From Nocardia flavorosea (GTDB lineage: Bacteria > Actinomycetota > Actinomycetes > Mycobacteriales > Mycobacteriaceae): 64,000 nt of DNA. Position 1 is the stretch's first letter; each line of letters begins with the position of its first letter. The notes beneath the pieces are model-generated. The model did not search any database. It was not told where the DNA came from and worked only from the letters and a program-made list of their open reading frames with translations. The stretch lies in contig NZ_JADLQL010000005.1 of assembly GCF_015477805.1 (NCBI RefSeq), positions 434,001-498,000 of the forward strand, given 5' to 3'. A program made the position numbers and the translations under genes. This document shows, in pieces, positions 53,274 through 62,026 of the stretch.

Positions 53274-53696
53274 GTGGTCGCCGCGGCGGACGATCAGAAT
53301 TTCGCTCAGAAGCTTGGCATCACCCACGGCATGGTTGTCCAGGAGCTGGGCTGGGACGAGGACACCAACGACGACCTCCGGGCCGACGTCGAGGAAACCG
53401 CCGGCAGTGAACTGCTGGACGAGGATTCCGACGAGGTCATCGACGTCGTCCTGCTGTGGTGGCGGGACGGCGACGGCGACCTGGTCGACGAGCTGATGGA
53501 GGCGATCGGCCCACTGGCCGACGACGGCTTCATCTGGGTACTCACCCCCAAGACAGGTAACGACGGGCACGTCGATCCCAGTGAGATCGCCGAATCCGCA
53601 CCGACGGCGGGGCTCACCCAGACCTCGGCGATCAAACTCGGTGAATGGTCGGCCAGCCGCCTGGTGCAGCCCAAGGCACCGACCAAGCAGCGCTGA
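53274..53696 (+). CDS. DUF3052 family protein (Rv2239c type)
   Basis: 140 residues, acidic. FAQKLGITHGMVVQELGWDE and DVVLLWWRDGDGDLVDELME are the conserved core of DUF3052 proteins, found almost only in actinobacteria next to ahpE/aceE. GTG 53274 with GAGGAGGGACG upstream was chosen; a longer in-frame start begins inside the spacer. It is probably in an operon with ahpE 64 bp downstream. No function is established. Confidence 0.88.
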   Translation: MVAAADDQNFAQKLGITHGMVVQELGWDEDTNDDLRADVEETAGSELLDEDSDEVIDVVLLWWRDGDGDLVDELMEAIGPLADDGFIWVLTPKTGNDGHVDPSEIAESAPTAGLTQTSAIKLGEWSASRLVQPKAPTKQR

Positions 53697-53760
53697 GCCG
53701 CCCACAGCTGTGCCGCGCGCCCGGTAACAGGGTGCGCGGCCGGAGATTCGGAGGATACCC

Positions 53761-54225
53761 ATGCCCCTAGAGGTAGGCACCCAGGCACCGGAGTTCACCC
53801 TCAAGGACCAGAACAATCAGGAAGTCTCGCTGGCGGATTACCGCGGTAAGAAGAACGTCCTGATCGTGTTCTACCCGCTCGCTTTCACCGGCATCTGCCA
53901 GGGCGAGCTGTGCAAGGTCCGCGACGAACTGCCGCGCTTCCAGAACGACAACGCCGAGATCGTCGCGATCTCGGTGGGCCCCCCGCCGACCCACAAGATC
54001 TGGGCCGCCGAACAGGGCTACACCTTCCCGCTGCTGTCGGACTTCTGGCCGCACGGCAAGGTCGCACAGGACTACGGCGTCTTCAACGACACCACGGGCT
54101 TCGCCAACCGCGGCACCTTCGTCGTCGACCGCGAGGGAATCATCCGATTTTCGGAGATGAACGGCCCCGGAGAGCCCCGTGACCAGGCGGCTTGGGAGAA
54201 AGCGCTCGCCGCGCTAGATTCATAG
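53761..54225 (+). CDS. ahpE: Peroxiredoxin AhpE
   Basis: 154 residues of a thioredoxin-fold peroxiredoxin. The active-site PLAFTGICQGEL carries Pro39, Thr43 and peroxidatic Cys46; a second Cys lies at residue 51. The size and position match M. tuberculosis AhpE (Rv2238c), a one-Cys peroxiredoxin reduced by mycothiol/mycoredoxin. It detoxifies hydroperoxides and peroxynitrite in the cytosol. GGAGGATACCC precedes the ATG. A strong hairpin and tRNA-Val follow. Confidence 0.93.
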   Translation: MPLEVGTQAPEFTLKDQNNQEVSLADYRGKKNVLIVFYPLAFTGICQGELCKVRDELPRFQNDNAEIVAISVGPPPTHKIWAAEQGYTFPLLSDFWPHGKVAQDYGVFNDTTGFANRGTFVVDREGIIRFSEMNGPGEPRDQAAWEKALAALDS

Positions 54226-54231
54226 TCCGTT

Positions 54232-54253
54232 CCCCCGGACAATGCTCCGGGGG
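54232..54253. terminator. Terminator of ahpE
   Basis: CCCCCGGA (54232-54239) pairs exactly with TCCGGGGG (54246-54253) around CAATGC, directly after ahpE and four bases before the tRNA. Confidence 0.7.
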
Positions 54254-54257
54254 ATCC

Positions 54258-54329
54258 GGGCGTATAGCTCAGCGGTAGAGCTCTGGTTTTACACACCAGC
54301 GGTCGGCGGTTCGAACCCGTCTGCGCCCA
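54258..54329 (+). tRNA. tRNA-Val (anticodon TAC)
   Basis: A 72-nt cloverleaf. The acceptor stem GGGCGTA pairs with TGCGCCC (one G-U), the D arm carries AGCTCAGCGGTAGAGC, the anticodon loop is TTTACAC in CTGGT-TTTACAC-ACCAG, and the T loop is GGTTCGAACCC. The discriminator base is A and CCA is not encoded. A broken tyrosine integrase lies 50 bp away on the opposite strand, so this tRNA is a likely integration site. Confidence 0.95.
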
Positions 54330-54380
54330 CTAAGATTTACCCAGGTCAGGGCCTGTATTTTCATCCGGACACCTTGCGAA

Positions 54381-55386
54381 TCACCGGCGAGGAAACCGCC
54401 GTGGTGTCGAGAGTGTGTCAAGGCGCGGGAAACTAGGTCCCGGTCGCCTCCCGTCGTCGAACAGGGCCACACCTGCGGCCTCCAGTTCTTCCGGGTATGG
54501 GTGCGCGTACACCCGCAGCAACACCGCCGGATCGTGACCGAGCCATTTCGCGACGGCCGCTACAGACGACGCCCCCGAGTCCAGCAAGATCGTGGCCGCG
54601 GTGTGCCGGGCGTCGTGCAACCGGATCACAGGCACACCGGCCGCCGCTGCCTGCCGCTGGAATTCGTCGCTGTACCATTCCGGCCGGTACGGCTCCCCAT
54701 CCTCACGCACAGCGACCAGCCGATCGTCGGTCCACGACAACCCCTACGGCAAGCGATTCGGCTTTCTGCGTGAGCTTCAGGCGTGCCAGTGCAGCGACGT
54801 CCGGCGGCAAGGGCAGCGCCCGGTGGCTGCGAGTCGATTTCGGGTCACCCTCTTCCGTGTCCTTTCCGATCGCGACGCGCCCACGGCGGACATACAGCGT
54901 GTTGCCCTCGACCCGCGTCCAGCGCAACCCCATGATTTCCGACCGCCGCAGCCCGCACAGGGACAGCAGGAACAGGGCATACAGGCGGTGCTCTCTCACA
55001 TGTCGGCGGAACGTCCGGCTCTCTTCCTTCGTCCATACCTCCATCTCGGTCTCTTCGACATCGGGCCGCTTCACCATGCGCGCCACATTCCGCGGCACCA
55101 GCCCTTGTTCCATCGCGTCATCGAGCACCGCAGACAGTTGCACGAGCATAGTTACCACCGTCCGCGCTGCCACACCTTGCGGCTCAGGCGCCGGCGCCGC
55201 CTCGGTGTCGGCCGCCGCCATATATCGGCCCCGCGCTGGCCGCGTCACCTTGCCCGCGGCGAGCAGGCGATCCAAGTTCCGGCCGGCCTTCTCTCCGAAC
55301 CGGGAAGTGACCGAAGCAGATGGCCGACCCTCTGGAGAAAGCGCAAACGGATCCAGGCTCGAACCGGCGCGTCCACCGGCCGCCAC
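54381..55386 (-). pseudogene. Tyrosine integrase, frameshifted and 5' altered
   Basis: From about 55250 leftward the frame encodes a core-binding domain (TVVTMLVQLSAVLDDAMEQG) and catalytic domain (LFLLSLCGLRRSEIMGLRWT, first Arg). At a GGGG run near 54740 the frame shifts by one base. The other frame continues WTDDRLVAVREDGEPYRPEW, LHDARHTAATILLDSGA (H-x-x-R) and AKWLGHDPAVLLRVYAH (Tyr). All catalytic residues exist, but in two frames. The part before about 55200 (RFGEKAGRNLDRLLAAGKVT) looks like a winged-helix fragment from another protein, so the 5' end is chimeric. Confidence 0.8.
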
Positions 55387-55745
55387 TGCGCTGGATGGCG
55401 AGTGACGCGCACACCCGCAAGCCCGTCGGCTACGTCTCCGTGCAGGTCTCGGGCCAGGGTGGACCGGAGGGAAAGGCGAGTCCGGTCGGGCCGCCTTTCC
55501 ACGGCGGCGTGAACATCGTCGTCGACCCCCTGGCGAAGCGCGGCGGGTACGGCACGGCCATAATCAGGGCCCTATTCGATGAACCGGCGCTCGCCGATGT
55601 GGAAACACTCGGCGGGGCGGTGGATGCCACGAACACTGGCAGTCTCGGGATGCTGCGGAAGCTGGGCGTCACCGAGTACACCGAGAGGAAGGTGGGCACA
55701 AAAGTGTTCCGGAACTTCATTTTTCCCCGTCCGCCAGCCCACTGA
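55320..55745 (+). pseudogene. GNAT acetyltransferase, 5' truncated
   Basis: The C-terminal 110 residues match a GNAT domain: GYVSVQVSGQGG, GGVNIVVDPLAKRGGYGTAI (acetyl-CoA loop) and DATNTGSLGMLRKLGV. The first 25-50 residues before LRWMASDAHTRKP do not look like the family and are antisense to the integrase remnant, so the natural start appears to have been lost. ATG 55320 and ATG 55395 are possible starts, without clear ribosome sites. A short but functional protein cannot be excluded. Confidence 0.6.
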
Positions 55746-55940
55746 GCGCGGGTGCTAACCGCCGATAAGGGTCACTTCCCTGATGGCTATCGGCGGTCAG
55801 CCCTTCTCCCGGTCTCGTGACCAAGGTTTCGAGACACCGCGCCGACCCGGGGTCGCTGTGACATTGGTGGGTATCGCGATGCGTCTGACACGGCGAGTTC
55901 GTGCCGACACCGGAATCTGTTTGGTGGCAGTCTGTTCCGT

Positions 55941-57989
55941 GTGGGCGATATGAGTGGCGGCGTCTTCCGGCTGCTGGGGGCGCTGGTCAGTCCGTTGATG
56001 GTGCTGTATCGGTGGTGGCGGCCGGTGACGGACAGGGCTGCGATCGCGGCCCTGTCCGATAAGTTGAGTGCCGAGGTACAGGAAGTTGAGGAGCGTTTGC
56101 AAACAGAATTGCGGGCGTTTGCTCACGAGTTCATGCCGGTCGAGTTCACCACTCCAGCCCGGCAGTCCCAGGGTTTCGGGCCGGTCAAGGTAAAGCACAT
56201 CGCTACCTTCCTCGAACAGCTGGGACGCCCGGACCTCCACCGCCGGCGTGTGGTCGTGCTCGGTGCCCCGGGCAGCGGAAAGACGGTGGCCGCGACGTAT
56301 TCGGTGCTGGGTTTGCTGAAAATCCGGCAGGAGCTCGATGACTCGCCCCGCGCGAACGAACCGGTCCCGGTGCGTATCAATGCCGCGGGATGGGATGGGC
56401 AGCGGGACTTCACTCGCTGGTTGATCGTCCGGCTCGGCTACGACTACCGGTTACGTCCCAACGTGGCCCGGAAGATGGTGGAACGCGGACTGATCCTGCC
56501 CGTGATCGACGGTCTCGACGAAATGGACACCGACAGTTCAGGGTCCCGGGCTCGTGCGCTGCTGGACCTGCTCAACCGAGCCCCGTGGCGGGGCCGTCCA
56601 GTCGTCGTGATGTGCCGCACCACCGAATTCACCGAACTCACCCGCCAGCGCGGCGACAACGGCCTGCACGGCGGCACCACCCTCACCCTGCAACCACTGG
56701 ACACCAGGACGGTTAACAAGTACCTCGAGAAACACCAGGAGGGATACCGGGGCCCAGCCGACACCGGTGCCTCCGGCTGGGACAAGGTCAGCACCCACAT
56801 CACCGACCATCCCGACGGAACCTTGGCCACCTGTGTGCAGAACCCGTGGATGCTCGGACTCACCGCCTCTACCCTGCGCCGCACACCCGACATCGCAGAA
56901 CAACTGATCTCCTGTCCCACCGAAACCGCTGTCCGTGACCGGCTGTTCGCCGCTCAGATCCCCGCCGCCGTCGCTGCCACCGACGAGGGCGACGAAACAT
57001 ATCGCGACTACACCGAAGCCAACGTCGAGAAATGGATGCGTTCACTGGCGATCTGCCTGCAGCGCCGCCGCGACGACGGACGCAACGGCACCGCGATACG
57101 ACTCGACGAGGTATGGGAGATCGCCGGCATCAACCGCATCCGCGTCCTGCATGCGCTCGTGTTCGCGCTCATATTCGGGCTCCCGTTCGGGTTCCTGTTC
57201 GGGGTCCTGTTCGGGGTCCTGACGAAGTTCGGGTTCGAGTTCGTGGGCATGAGCATGGGCACGGGCCTGTTCGGGGTAGCCTTCGCGGTCGGGGTCATCA
57301 AGTTCCCGCGTCCTCGGCGGATGGCATGGAGGGTCCCTGGTCCCCCCCGATGGAGACGCGGGCTCAAGGCAGGATCCTTGGCCGGGCTCGGAAGCGGGAT
57401 CGTGGTCGGGCTCCTGTTCGGGCTCAGGAGCGAGATCGTGCACGGGCTCCTGACCGGGCTCCTGACCGGGCTCATGGCCGGGCTCCTGATCGCGAGCATG
57501 GTCGGGGCCGTGGTCGGACTCCAGGTTGATGCGCGCGAGTCACTAGCTCTTGTGATCGATGAAAAGCGAATCATTCGAGACGACATCCAAGCAGCGACAG
57601 TTGCCACCATCGCGAGCTTGCTTGTTTCCGTGATTGCGGGAGGCCTCTCGGCCGGGCTCTATGCCGGGGTCATATTCGCGCTCGTCGCAGATCCCTTGAC
57701 CGGGCTCAAGGTCGGGTTCCAGGCCGGGCTCAAGATCGGGTTCCTGGTCTGGCTCTCGTTCGGACTCCTGGTCGGGCTCGTGGTCGGGCTCGCGGCCGAG
57801 CGGTTCTACCTCGCCACACTCGTTTTCCGATTCACCAAGGCGATGCCCAGCCATCCCGCTGTATTCCTCGACTGGGCTCGCCGCAGCGGCCTGCTCCGCG
57901 TGAACGGCACCGCCTATCAGTTCCGGCACGACACCTACCAGCAATGGATCCAGCAACCCCACTCCAATGAGCTGAGCCCGCCCGCCTAA
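55941..57989 (+). CDS. NACHT NTPase with multi-pass membrane C-terminus
   Basis: 682 residues. An N-terminal hydrophobic segment (residues 8-24) and a short coiled coil (35-62) precede a NACHT-type STAND NTPase: Walker A LGAPGSGKT (107-115), Walker B LILPVIDGLDEMD (183-195) and sensor VVVMCRTTEF. Residues 395-640 are many Gly/Leu/Phe-rich membrane helices built from repeats like FGVLFGVL, LLTGLLTGL and GLVVGL. The C-terminus returns to FRHDTYQQWI, the end motif of NACHT proteins. Such proteins sense a trigger and oligomerise, and some are anti-phage effectors. The start is GTG 55941 or ATG 55950. Confidence 0.82.
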   Translation: MGDMSGGVFRLLGALVSPLMVLYRWWRPVTDRAAIAALSDKLSAEVQEVEERLQTELRAFAHEFMPVEFTTPARQSQGFGPVKVKHIATFLEQLGRPDLHRRRVVVLGAPGSGKTVAATYSVLGLLKIRQELDDSPRANEPVPVRINAAGWDGQRDFTRWLIVRLGYDYRLRPNVARKMVERGLILPVIDGLDEMDTDSSGSRARALLDLLNRAPWRGRPVVVMCRTTEFTELTRQRGDNGLHGGTTLTLQPLDTRTVNKYLEKHQEGYRGPADTGASGWDKVSTHITDHPDGTLATCVQNPWMLGLTASTLRRTPDIAEQLISCPTETAVRDRLFAAQIPAAVAATDEGDETYRDYTEANVEKWMRSLAICLQRRRDDGRNGTAIRLDEVWEIAGINRIRVLHALVFALIFGLPFGFLFGVLFGVLTKFGFEFVGMSMGTGLFGVAFAVGVIKFPRPRRMAWRVPGPPRWRRGLKAGSLAGLGSGIVVGLLFGLRSEIVHGLLTGLLTGLMAGLLIASMVGAVVGLQVDARESLALVIDEKRIIRDDIQAATVATIASLLVSVIAGGLSAGLYAGVIFALVADPLTGLKVGFQAGLKIGFLVWLSFGLLVGLVVGLAAERFYLATLVFRFTKAMPSHPAVFLDWARRSGLLRVNGTAYQFRHDTYQQWIQQPHSNELSPPA

Positions 57990-58165
57990 ACCAACCGCAT
58001 GGATCAGATGAAATAGTCTATGTCGTAAAACGATCTTGGGCTCAATCGGTCAGTGCATCACCGCGTGGACCGGTCAGTACTCGAAGAAATTACCGGGAGA
58101 TGATTCGCTGCCTGCAGGCTGGCCACCGTGCGGAACACGGACTTTCCAGCCAGCATCCCTCAGAA

Positions 58166-59368
58166 CTACGCAGAAGGCGGCGGGGTAAACCCCTCCGGCC
58201 ATACAGTGCTGTCGTCGTAAACAATCCCGGTGAGGTTCGCCTCGTTCAGCCAAGCTCCAGTGAGGTTCGCGCCATACAGCCAAGCTCCGGTGAGGTTCGC
58301 GTCGCCCAGCCTGGCCTTGGTGAGGTCCGCGTCGTGCAGCTCGGCCCCGATGAGGTTCGCGAGGCCCAGCTCGGCTCCGGTGAGGTCCGCGCTGCGCAGC
58401 TCGGCTCCGGTGAGGTCCGCGCTGGTCAGTGTTGCCCGGGTGAGGTTCGCGTCGTTCAGCCATGCCTCGGTGAGGTTCGTACGTTCCAGTGATGCTTCGG
58501 TGAGGTTCGCGTCGTTCAGCCAAGCTCCGGTGAGGTTCGCGCCGTTTAGCCATGCCTCGGTCAGGTCCGCGCGGCGCAGCTGGACTTCGGTGAGGTCCGC
58601 TCCGATCAGCTGGGCTTCGGTGAGGTTCGCGTCGCTCAGCCATGCCCCGGTGAGGTTCGCGTCGTCCAGCCATGCCCCGGTGAGGTTCGCGCCGGGCAGC
58701 CATGCCTCAGTGAGGCAGGACGTATGGAGGTCGACTTCTAGGGTGGGCGGTGGTAAAGCGCTGTACTGCACGATTATGTCCAGGGCGGCTTGAATGTCGG
58801 CTGGCAATTCCCGACTGTGGGGTCCACAAGCGCTGGCTTTGGGTGGGGCTTCGGAAGGGGCTTCGGTGCGTACGAATGCTTCAAGGAGTCGACGAAGGGC
58901 GGGGCGGTCGGGTTCGGAGTCCTGAGCGAGGCGTTGGAGCAGGTAGATACCGCTGAGCCGGACGCTTATCTTGTCCGAGTCGAGTTGTTCTGCCGCTGAT
59001 TTGATCTGCTCGGACTGCGCGGTGCGGCGTGTCAGGCCGAGTTGTTCGTTGGTTGCGCTCAGGGTGCTGTTGGTGAAGTAGAGCGCTCCTACCGCGGCGA
59101 CCGCGGTCATCAAGGTGCCGGCGGCGGTCGCTATCGCGGCGGCCTTCGCCCACGTCGAGCCCGCCGGATCCCGCGGTCGGGCCACTTCCGGTTGCGGTGT
59201 CGAAGCAGGTGGAGCGCCCGCGGGCTCTACGTCCGGCGGTGCTCCGGACGACGCGGGCGGCTGTCCGGCCGGGGCCGGAGTTGTCTCCCCAACCCTTCTT
59301 TCGTCCAATTCCGGGGATGCTTCCTCGCCCGGATCTTCAATCGTGTGCTGCTCGTCACCTACCGTCAC
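58166..59368 (-). CDS. Membrane-anchored pentapeptide-repeat protein
   Basis: 400 residues. A Pro/Ala-rich, acidic N-terminus (1-70) is followed by a membrane helix (AAAIATAAGTLMTAVAAVGA), a helical spacer (ISVRLSGIYLLQRLAQDSEP), and about 190 residues of A(N/D)LTxAxLxxA(N/D)L pentapeptide repeats (residues 222-385), which form a right-handed quadrilateral beta-helix. This layout is common in actinobacteria. The helix would put the repeats on one side of the membrane, probably inside. GTG 59368 starts the frame; the ribosome site is poor. It is convergent with the NACHT gene. Confidence 0.85.
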   Translation of the reverse strand: MTVGDEQHTIEDPGEEASPELDERRVGETTPAPAGQPPASSGAPPDVEPAGAPPASTPQPEVARPRDPAGSTWAKAAAIATAAGTLMTAVAAVGALYFTNSTLSATNEQLGLTRRTAQSEQIKSAAEQLDSDKISVRLSGIYLLQRLAQDSEPDRPALRRLLEAFVRTEAPSEAPPKASACGPHSRELPADIQAALDIIVQYSALPPPTLEVDLHTSCLTEAWLPGANLTGAWLDDANLTGAWLSDANLTEAQLIGADLTEVQLRRADLTEAWLNGANLTGAWLNDANLTEASLERTNLTEAWLNDANLTRATLTSADLTGAELRSADLTGAELGLANLIGAELHDADLTKARLGDANLTGAWLYGANLTGAWLNEANLTGIVYDDSTVWPEGFTPPPSA

Positions 59369-59672
59369 ACCACGTATTCTGCGCCAACCACGCAGGGCCG
59401 CAACAGATCACGCCGCTGACGCCTGTTCGGACCATCGACGCGAACGGTATCGGCAGCAGTCTGAGCACCGGTGCGGAGCAACCGATGCGCGTAGGGATTG
59501 GTCCCGAAGCCCTGGACTGACTGGGGGTAGTTCCTTCGCGCCGCGTTCGGATGTGTACTCCAGCGTCGATACCCCCAGCTCGCCGAGACTCGCCGGGGCA
59601 TCACAGCATTAGCGCCGGAACCCGGCCAGCTACACCACTCCCCCAGCACGATCCGGACCAGTTGACGTGAGC
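59369..59672. other. 304-bp gap without a supported gene
   Basis: Both strands hold short frames, but none has a ribosome site or recognisable product. It presumably contains the promoter of the 59368 gene and the end of the sigma-pentapeptide operon. Confidence 0.5.
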
Positions 59673-60458
59673 TCAGTAGTCGACAAGATCAGACACCTGC
59701 CATCCTGTGGCGGGGTTCAGGATGAAGATCCCATTCTTCTCGATCGACAGCGCCCGAATCATTGTTGTGTCCCTGCCCCACCGCGTGGAGCGCGACCACC
59801 TGAGCCCAATGGTCGTATGGACCCCGGGGAGGTCTGCCTTGGTCAGGTCTGCACCGGTCAGGTTCGCCTTGGTCAGGTCTGCACCGGTCAAGTTCGCCTT
59901 GGTCAGGTCTGCACCGGCCAGGTTCGCCCTGGTCAGGTTCGCGCGCTGCACCTGTGCCCGGGACATCTTCGCCTGAGTCAGATCCGCCTCGGTCAGGTTC
60001 GCACCGGCCAGGTTCGCCCCAGTCAGGTTCATGCGGCACATCTTCGCCTGGGTCAGATCCGCCTCGGTCAGGTTCGCACGAGCCAGATTCGCCTGGGTCA
60101 GGTCCGCCCCGACAAGATTCGCCTTGGTCAGATCCGCCCCGAACAAGTCCGCCCGGGCCAGGTTCGCCCCGATCAGGCCTTTCCCAGTTCGTTTTGCTTC
60201 GGCCGCATCTACATCAGGATCTTCTGTCGCTTGCTCGGATAGTTCCAGGGCGTCGGGCAGGCTGGGCAGGATCGAGGCCAGCCCAGCCTCGATATCGAGC
60301 TGAACACTCAAGCCGTCGATGAACCTTGAGTGCTGGGCGGGGATTTGCACTTCTCGCAGACCGGCGTCGCAGTCGATCCGGAGACCCAGTTCCTGGAGGA
60401 ATTCTTGGTGTCGGTCAGCGAGCCACCGGTTCACAGCGGTCGCGTCGTCGGTGGTCAC
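59673..60458 (-). CDS. Pentapeptide-repeat protein coupled to an ECF sigma factor
   Basis: 261 residues. The first 90 are a helical, acidic domain (AVNRWLADRHQEFLQELGLR). Residues 95-210 are pentapeptide repeats (ANLARADLFGADLTKANLVG, MSRAQVQRANL). The end is a short non-repeat tail with RWGRDTTMIRALSIEKNGIF. No membrane helix is present. GTG 60458 overlaps the sigma-factor stop by four bases (GTGA), so the two are translationally coupled. It may act as the sigma factor's partner or regulator; this is inference from coupling. Confidence 0.85.
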   Translation of the reverse strand: MTTDDATAVNRWLADRHQEFLQELGLRIDCDAGLREVQIPAQHSRFIDGLSVQLDIEAGLASILPSLPDALELSEQATEDPDVDAAEAKRTGKGLIGANLARADLFGADLTKANLVGADLTQANLARANLTEADLTQAKMCRMNLTGANLAGANLTEADLTQAKMSRAQVQRANLTRANLAGADLTKANLTGADLTKANLTGADLTKADLPGVHTTIGLRWSRSTRWGRDTTMIRALSIEKNGIFILNPATGWQVSDLVDY

Positions 60459-61006
60459 CGCTGCTCACCTTCTTCGATATAGCGGGCGATCGCTGAGCGG
60501 GCTTTACGCAGGTTGGATCGCACGGTGGCCGGCTTGAGCCGTAGCAGTTCGGCGATCTCGGACGGTTCATATCCTTCCTGCGTCCACACCATGACCTGCC
60601 GCTGGCGCGGCGGTAGGGCGGCTACCAGCCTGTAGTAATGGTTGCACTTGATCCACTGGTCGATATCGGTATCCGATGACAGCAGCACCGAACGTTCCGG
60701 GAATTCCCTGACCAGATCCTCTTCCAGGCTCGCAACTCGTTTGACCCACTCCCGGCCAGCAGTCACGCGGGCCCAAGCCAGCGGGGACCGGAGGGTGTCC
60801 CAGGACCGCCATACTTTGGTCATCACCTCCTGCACGACTTCAGCAGCGTCCGCCGGCCGCGCGCCTTGTAACACGAGGAATCCGATCAGATTCGGTACCG
60901 AGCTGCGGTAAAAGGCAGCGAACTCCGCCTCCCGGGCGACGCCGCGCGCGGCCGCGCGCTCTTGAGGCAGGTGCACATCGGCACCGCTGTGTTCAGGTTC
61001 GTCCAC
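60455..61006 (-). CDS. ECF-type RNA polymerase sigma factor
   Basis: 183 residues. Region 2 is near 28-90 (FAAFYRSSVPNLIGFLVLQG, ADAAEVVQEVMTKVWRSWDT), region 4 near 125-175 (ALPPRQRQVMVWTQEGYEPS, IAELLRLKPATVRSNLRKAR). It is of sigma-70 family size without extra domains. GTG 61006 follows AGGGTGGA and overlaps the end of the preceding small membrane-protein frame by 14 bp. It is coupled downstream to a pentapeptide-repeat protein. No obvious anti-sigma gene is adjacent, unless the small membrane protein plays that role. Confidence 0.9.
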   Translation of the reverse strand: MDEPEHSGADVHLPQERAAARGVAREAEFAAFYRSSVPNLIGFLVLQGARPADAAEVVQEVMTKVWRSWDTLRSPLAWARVTAGREWVKRVASLEEDLVREFPERSVLLSSDTDIDQWIKCNHYYRLVAALPPRQRQVMVWTQEGYEPSEIAELLRLKPATVRSNLRKARSAIARYIEEGEQR

Positions 61007-61238
61007 TCCACCCTCGGCTTCCTCGCATACCCACAGTCAGCTTTGTGTGCAGCCCCTCGGAGTCATGCCTGGTTTCTATCGAGCTGCCCTCTGGCAGAGA
61101 GCTCGCCAGCTCGGTCAGATACTCACAGTGGCCTTCCTGCTGAACCGCTTTCCACCGTATCCGCAGCCACAATGCCAAGACAGCGAACGCGTTTCCTGCC
61201 AGGCCCGCTATCAGACCGGCACCAATCACTGCACTCAT
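60993..61238 (-). CDS. Small single-pass membrane protein
   Basis: 81 residues from ATG 61236-61238: MSAVIGAGLIAGLAGNAFAV and following LALWLRI form one membrane helix, then a short soluble tail (KAVQQEGHCEYLTELASSLP) ending Arg-rich. GGGAGGG lies somewhat far upstream. Its end overlaps the start of the sigma-factor gene by 14 bp, so the three genes (this, sigma, pentapeptide) likely form one operon. It could act as a membrane anchor or anti-sigma-like partner. It is not a recognised family. Confidence 0.55.
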   Translation of the reverse strand: MSAVIGAGLIAGLAGNAFAVLALWLRIRWKAVQQEGHCEYLTELASSLPEGSSIETRHDSEGLHTKLTVGMRGSRGWSGRT

Positions 61239-61409
61239 GACAGGTAGAGGCCCTCCCAAGCCCGATCGTGCACTCACCCAGCCGAGTTCTTCCGTGAAGC
61301 CCCAGCAGTTATGTGGAGAAATCCCCACTACGAGCACGGCCTCGGCTGTAGCCCCTCGGTGAAACGCGCCTGGATGCCAGGGCTATCACCGCAAGCCCAG
61401 CAGGGCCGC

Positions 61410-62006
61410 TCACGGTTTCGTGGCGGCTATCCGCCGAACCTGGGTCGTGTGGTCGATGTAGGTGCCGAGGTCGGCGTTGAGCATCGTTGCCAACCCGGCC
61501 ACATCCTGGACTCGGGCGAGTAGGTCCGTGCGCAGCAGCGGTTCGTGGTGGGCGATCCGGTTGCGGAAGTCGTGGAGCTTGGCGATGGGTTTGTCGACGT
61601 CGCGCGCCCGGTCGGTGCCCGCCGGAAACGCTTTGTGAAGGATCGGCACCCACAGGGTGCTCTCATGGGCTGCGCTGGTCAGATACCGCCAGAACCCGAA
61701 GTTGAGCTCCGCGACGACCTTGCCGGACGGCGCTGTCGCTCCGCCGGCCTTCTCGCGCGCGTTCGCGAGTAGATCCCGGTTTTTCTTGTTGATGTCGACC
61801 CGTGTGCGGTTGGCGCCCCGGCCGCGGGAGCGCCACAGCGGCGGGAAGGTGGGATTCGGATCGTCTGTCCAGTCTCCTGGCCTGGTCCAGTGGGCGCGAA
61901 GTACCCGGTCGTAGCTGTTGCGGAGCCCTATCTCGAAGTGGCAGAGATCCCGACGCAGGGCGAGCGCGACGGCGCGGCAACGATCCAAGCCGGGATCGAC
62001 TCCCAA
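61410..62006 (-). CDS. Abi-like protein, apparently missing its N-terminus
   Basis: About 198 residues. LCHFEIGLRNSYDRVLRAHW, VVAELNFGFWRYLTSAAHES and HDFRNRIAHHEPLL are the core of Abi-like (Abi_2/AbiD-AbiF related, R-x4-6-H containing) proteins found in abortive infection and toxin systems. Homology begins abruptly near the TTG at 62004-62006, which does have a GGGAGGAGGAG ribosome site. Full-length relatives have about 60-100 residues before this. Upstream DNA belongs to the divergent recombinase remnant, so a deletion or insertion junction lies near 62000. Confidence 0.65.
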   Translation of the reverse strand: MGVDPGLDRCRAVALALRRDLCHFEIGLRNSYDRVLRAHWTRPGDWTDDPNPTFPPLWRSRGRGANRTRVDINKKNRDLLANAREKAGGATAPSGKVVAELNFGFWRYLTSAAHESTLWVPILHKAFPAGTDRARDVDKPIAKLHDFRNRIAHHEPLLRTDLLARVQDVAGLATMLNADLGTYIDHTTQVRRIAATKP

Positions 62007-62026
62007 CCCGACTCCTCCTCCCGGTC

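Noticed and set aside
54381..54740. Treating the C-terminal integrase piece as an independent gene
   Set aside because: It contains only the H-x-x-R and Tyr motifs and continues the upstream catalytic domain after a one-base shift, so both parts are one broken gene.
58074..58793. Repetitive frames on both strands (REPHR-like and VRFASF-like) over the pentapeptide gene
   Set aside because: They arise because the 15-base pentapeptide coding repeat keeps all frames open. The A(N/D)L frame is the one with protein logic.
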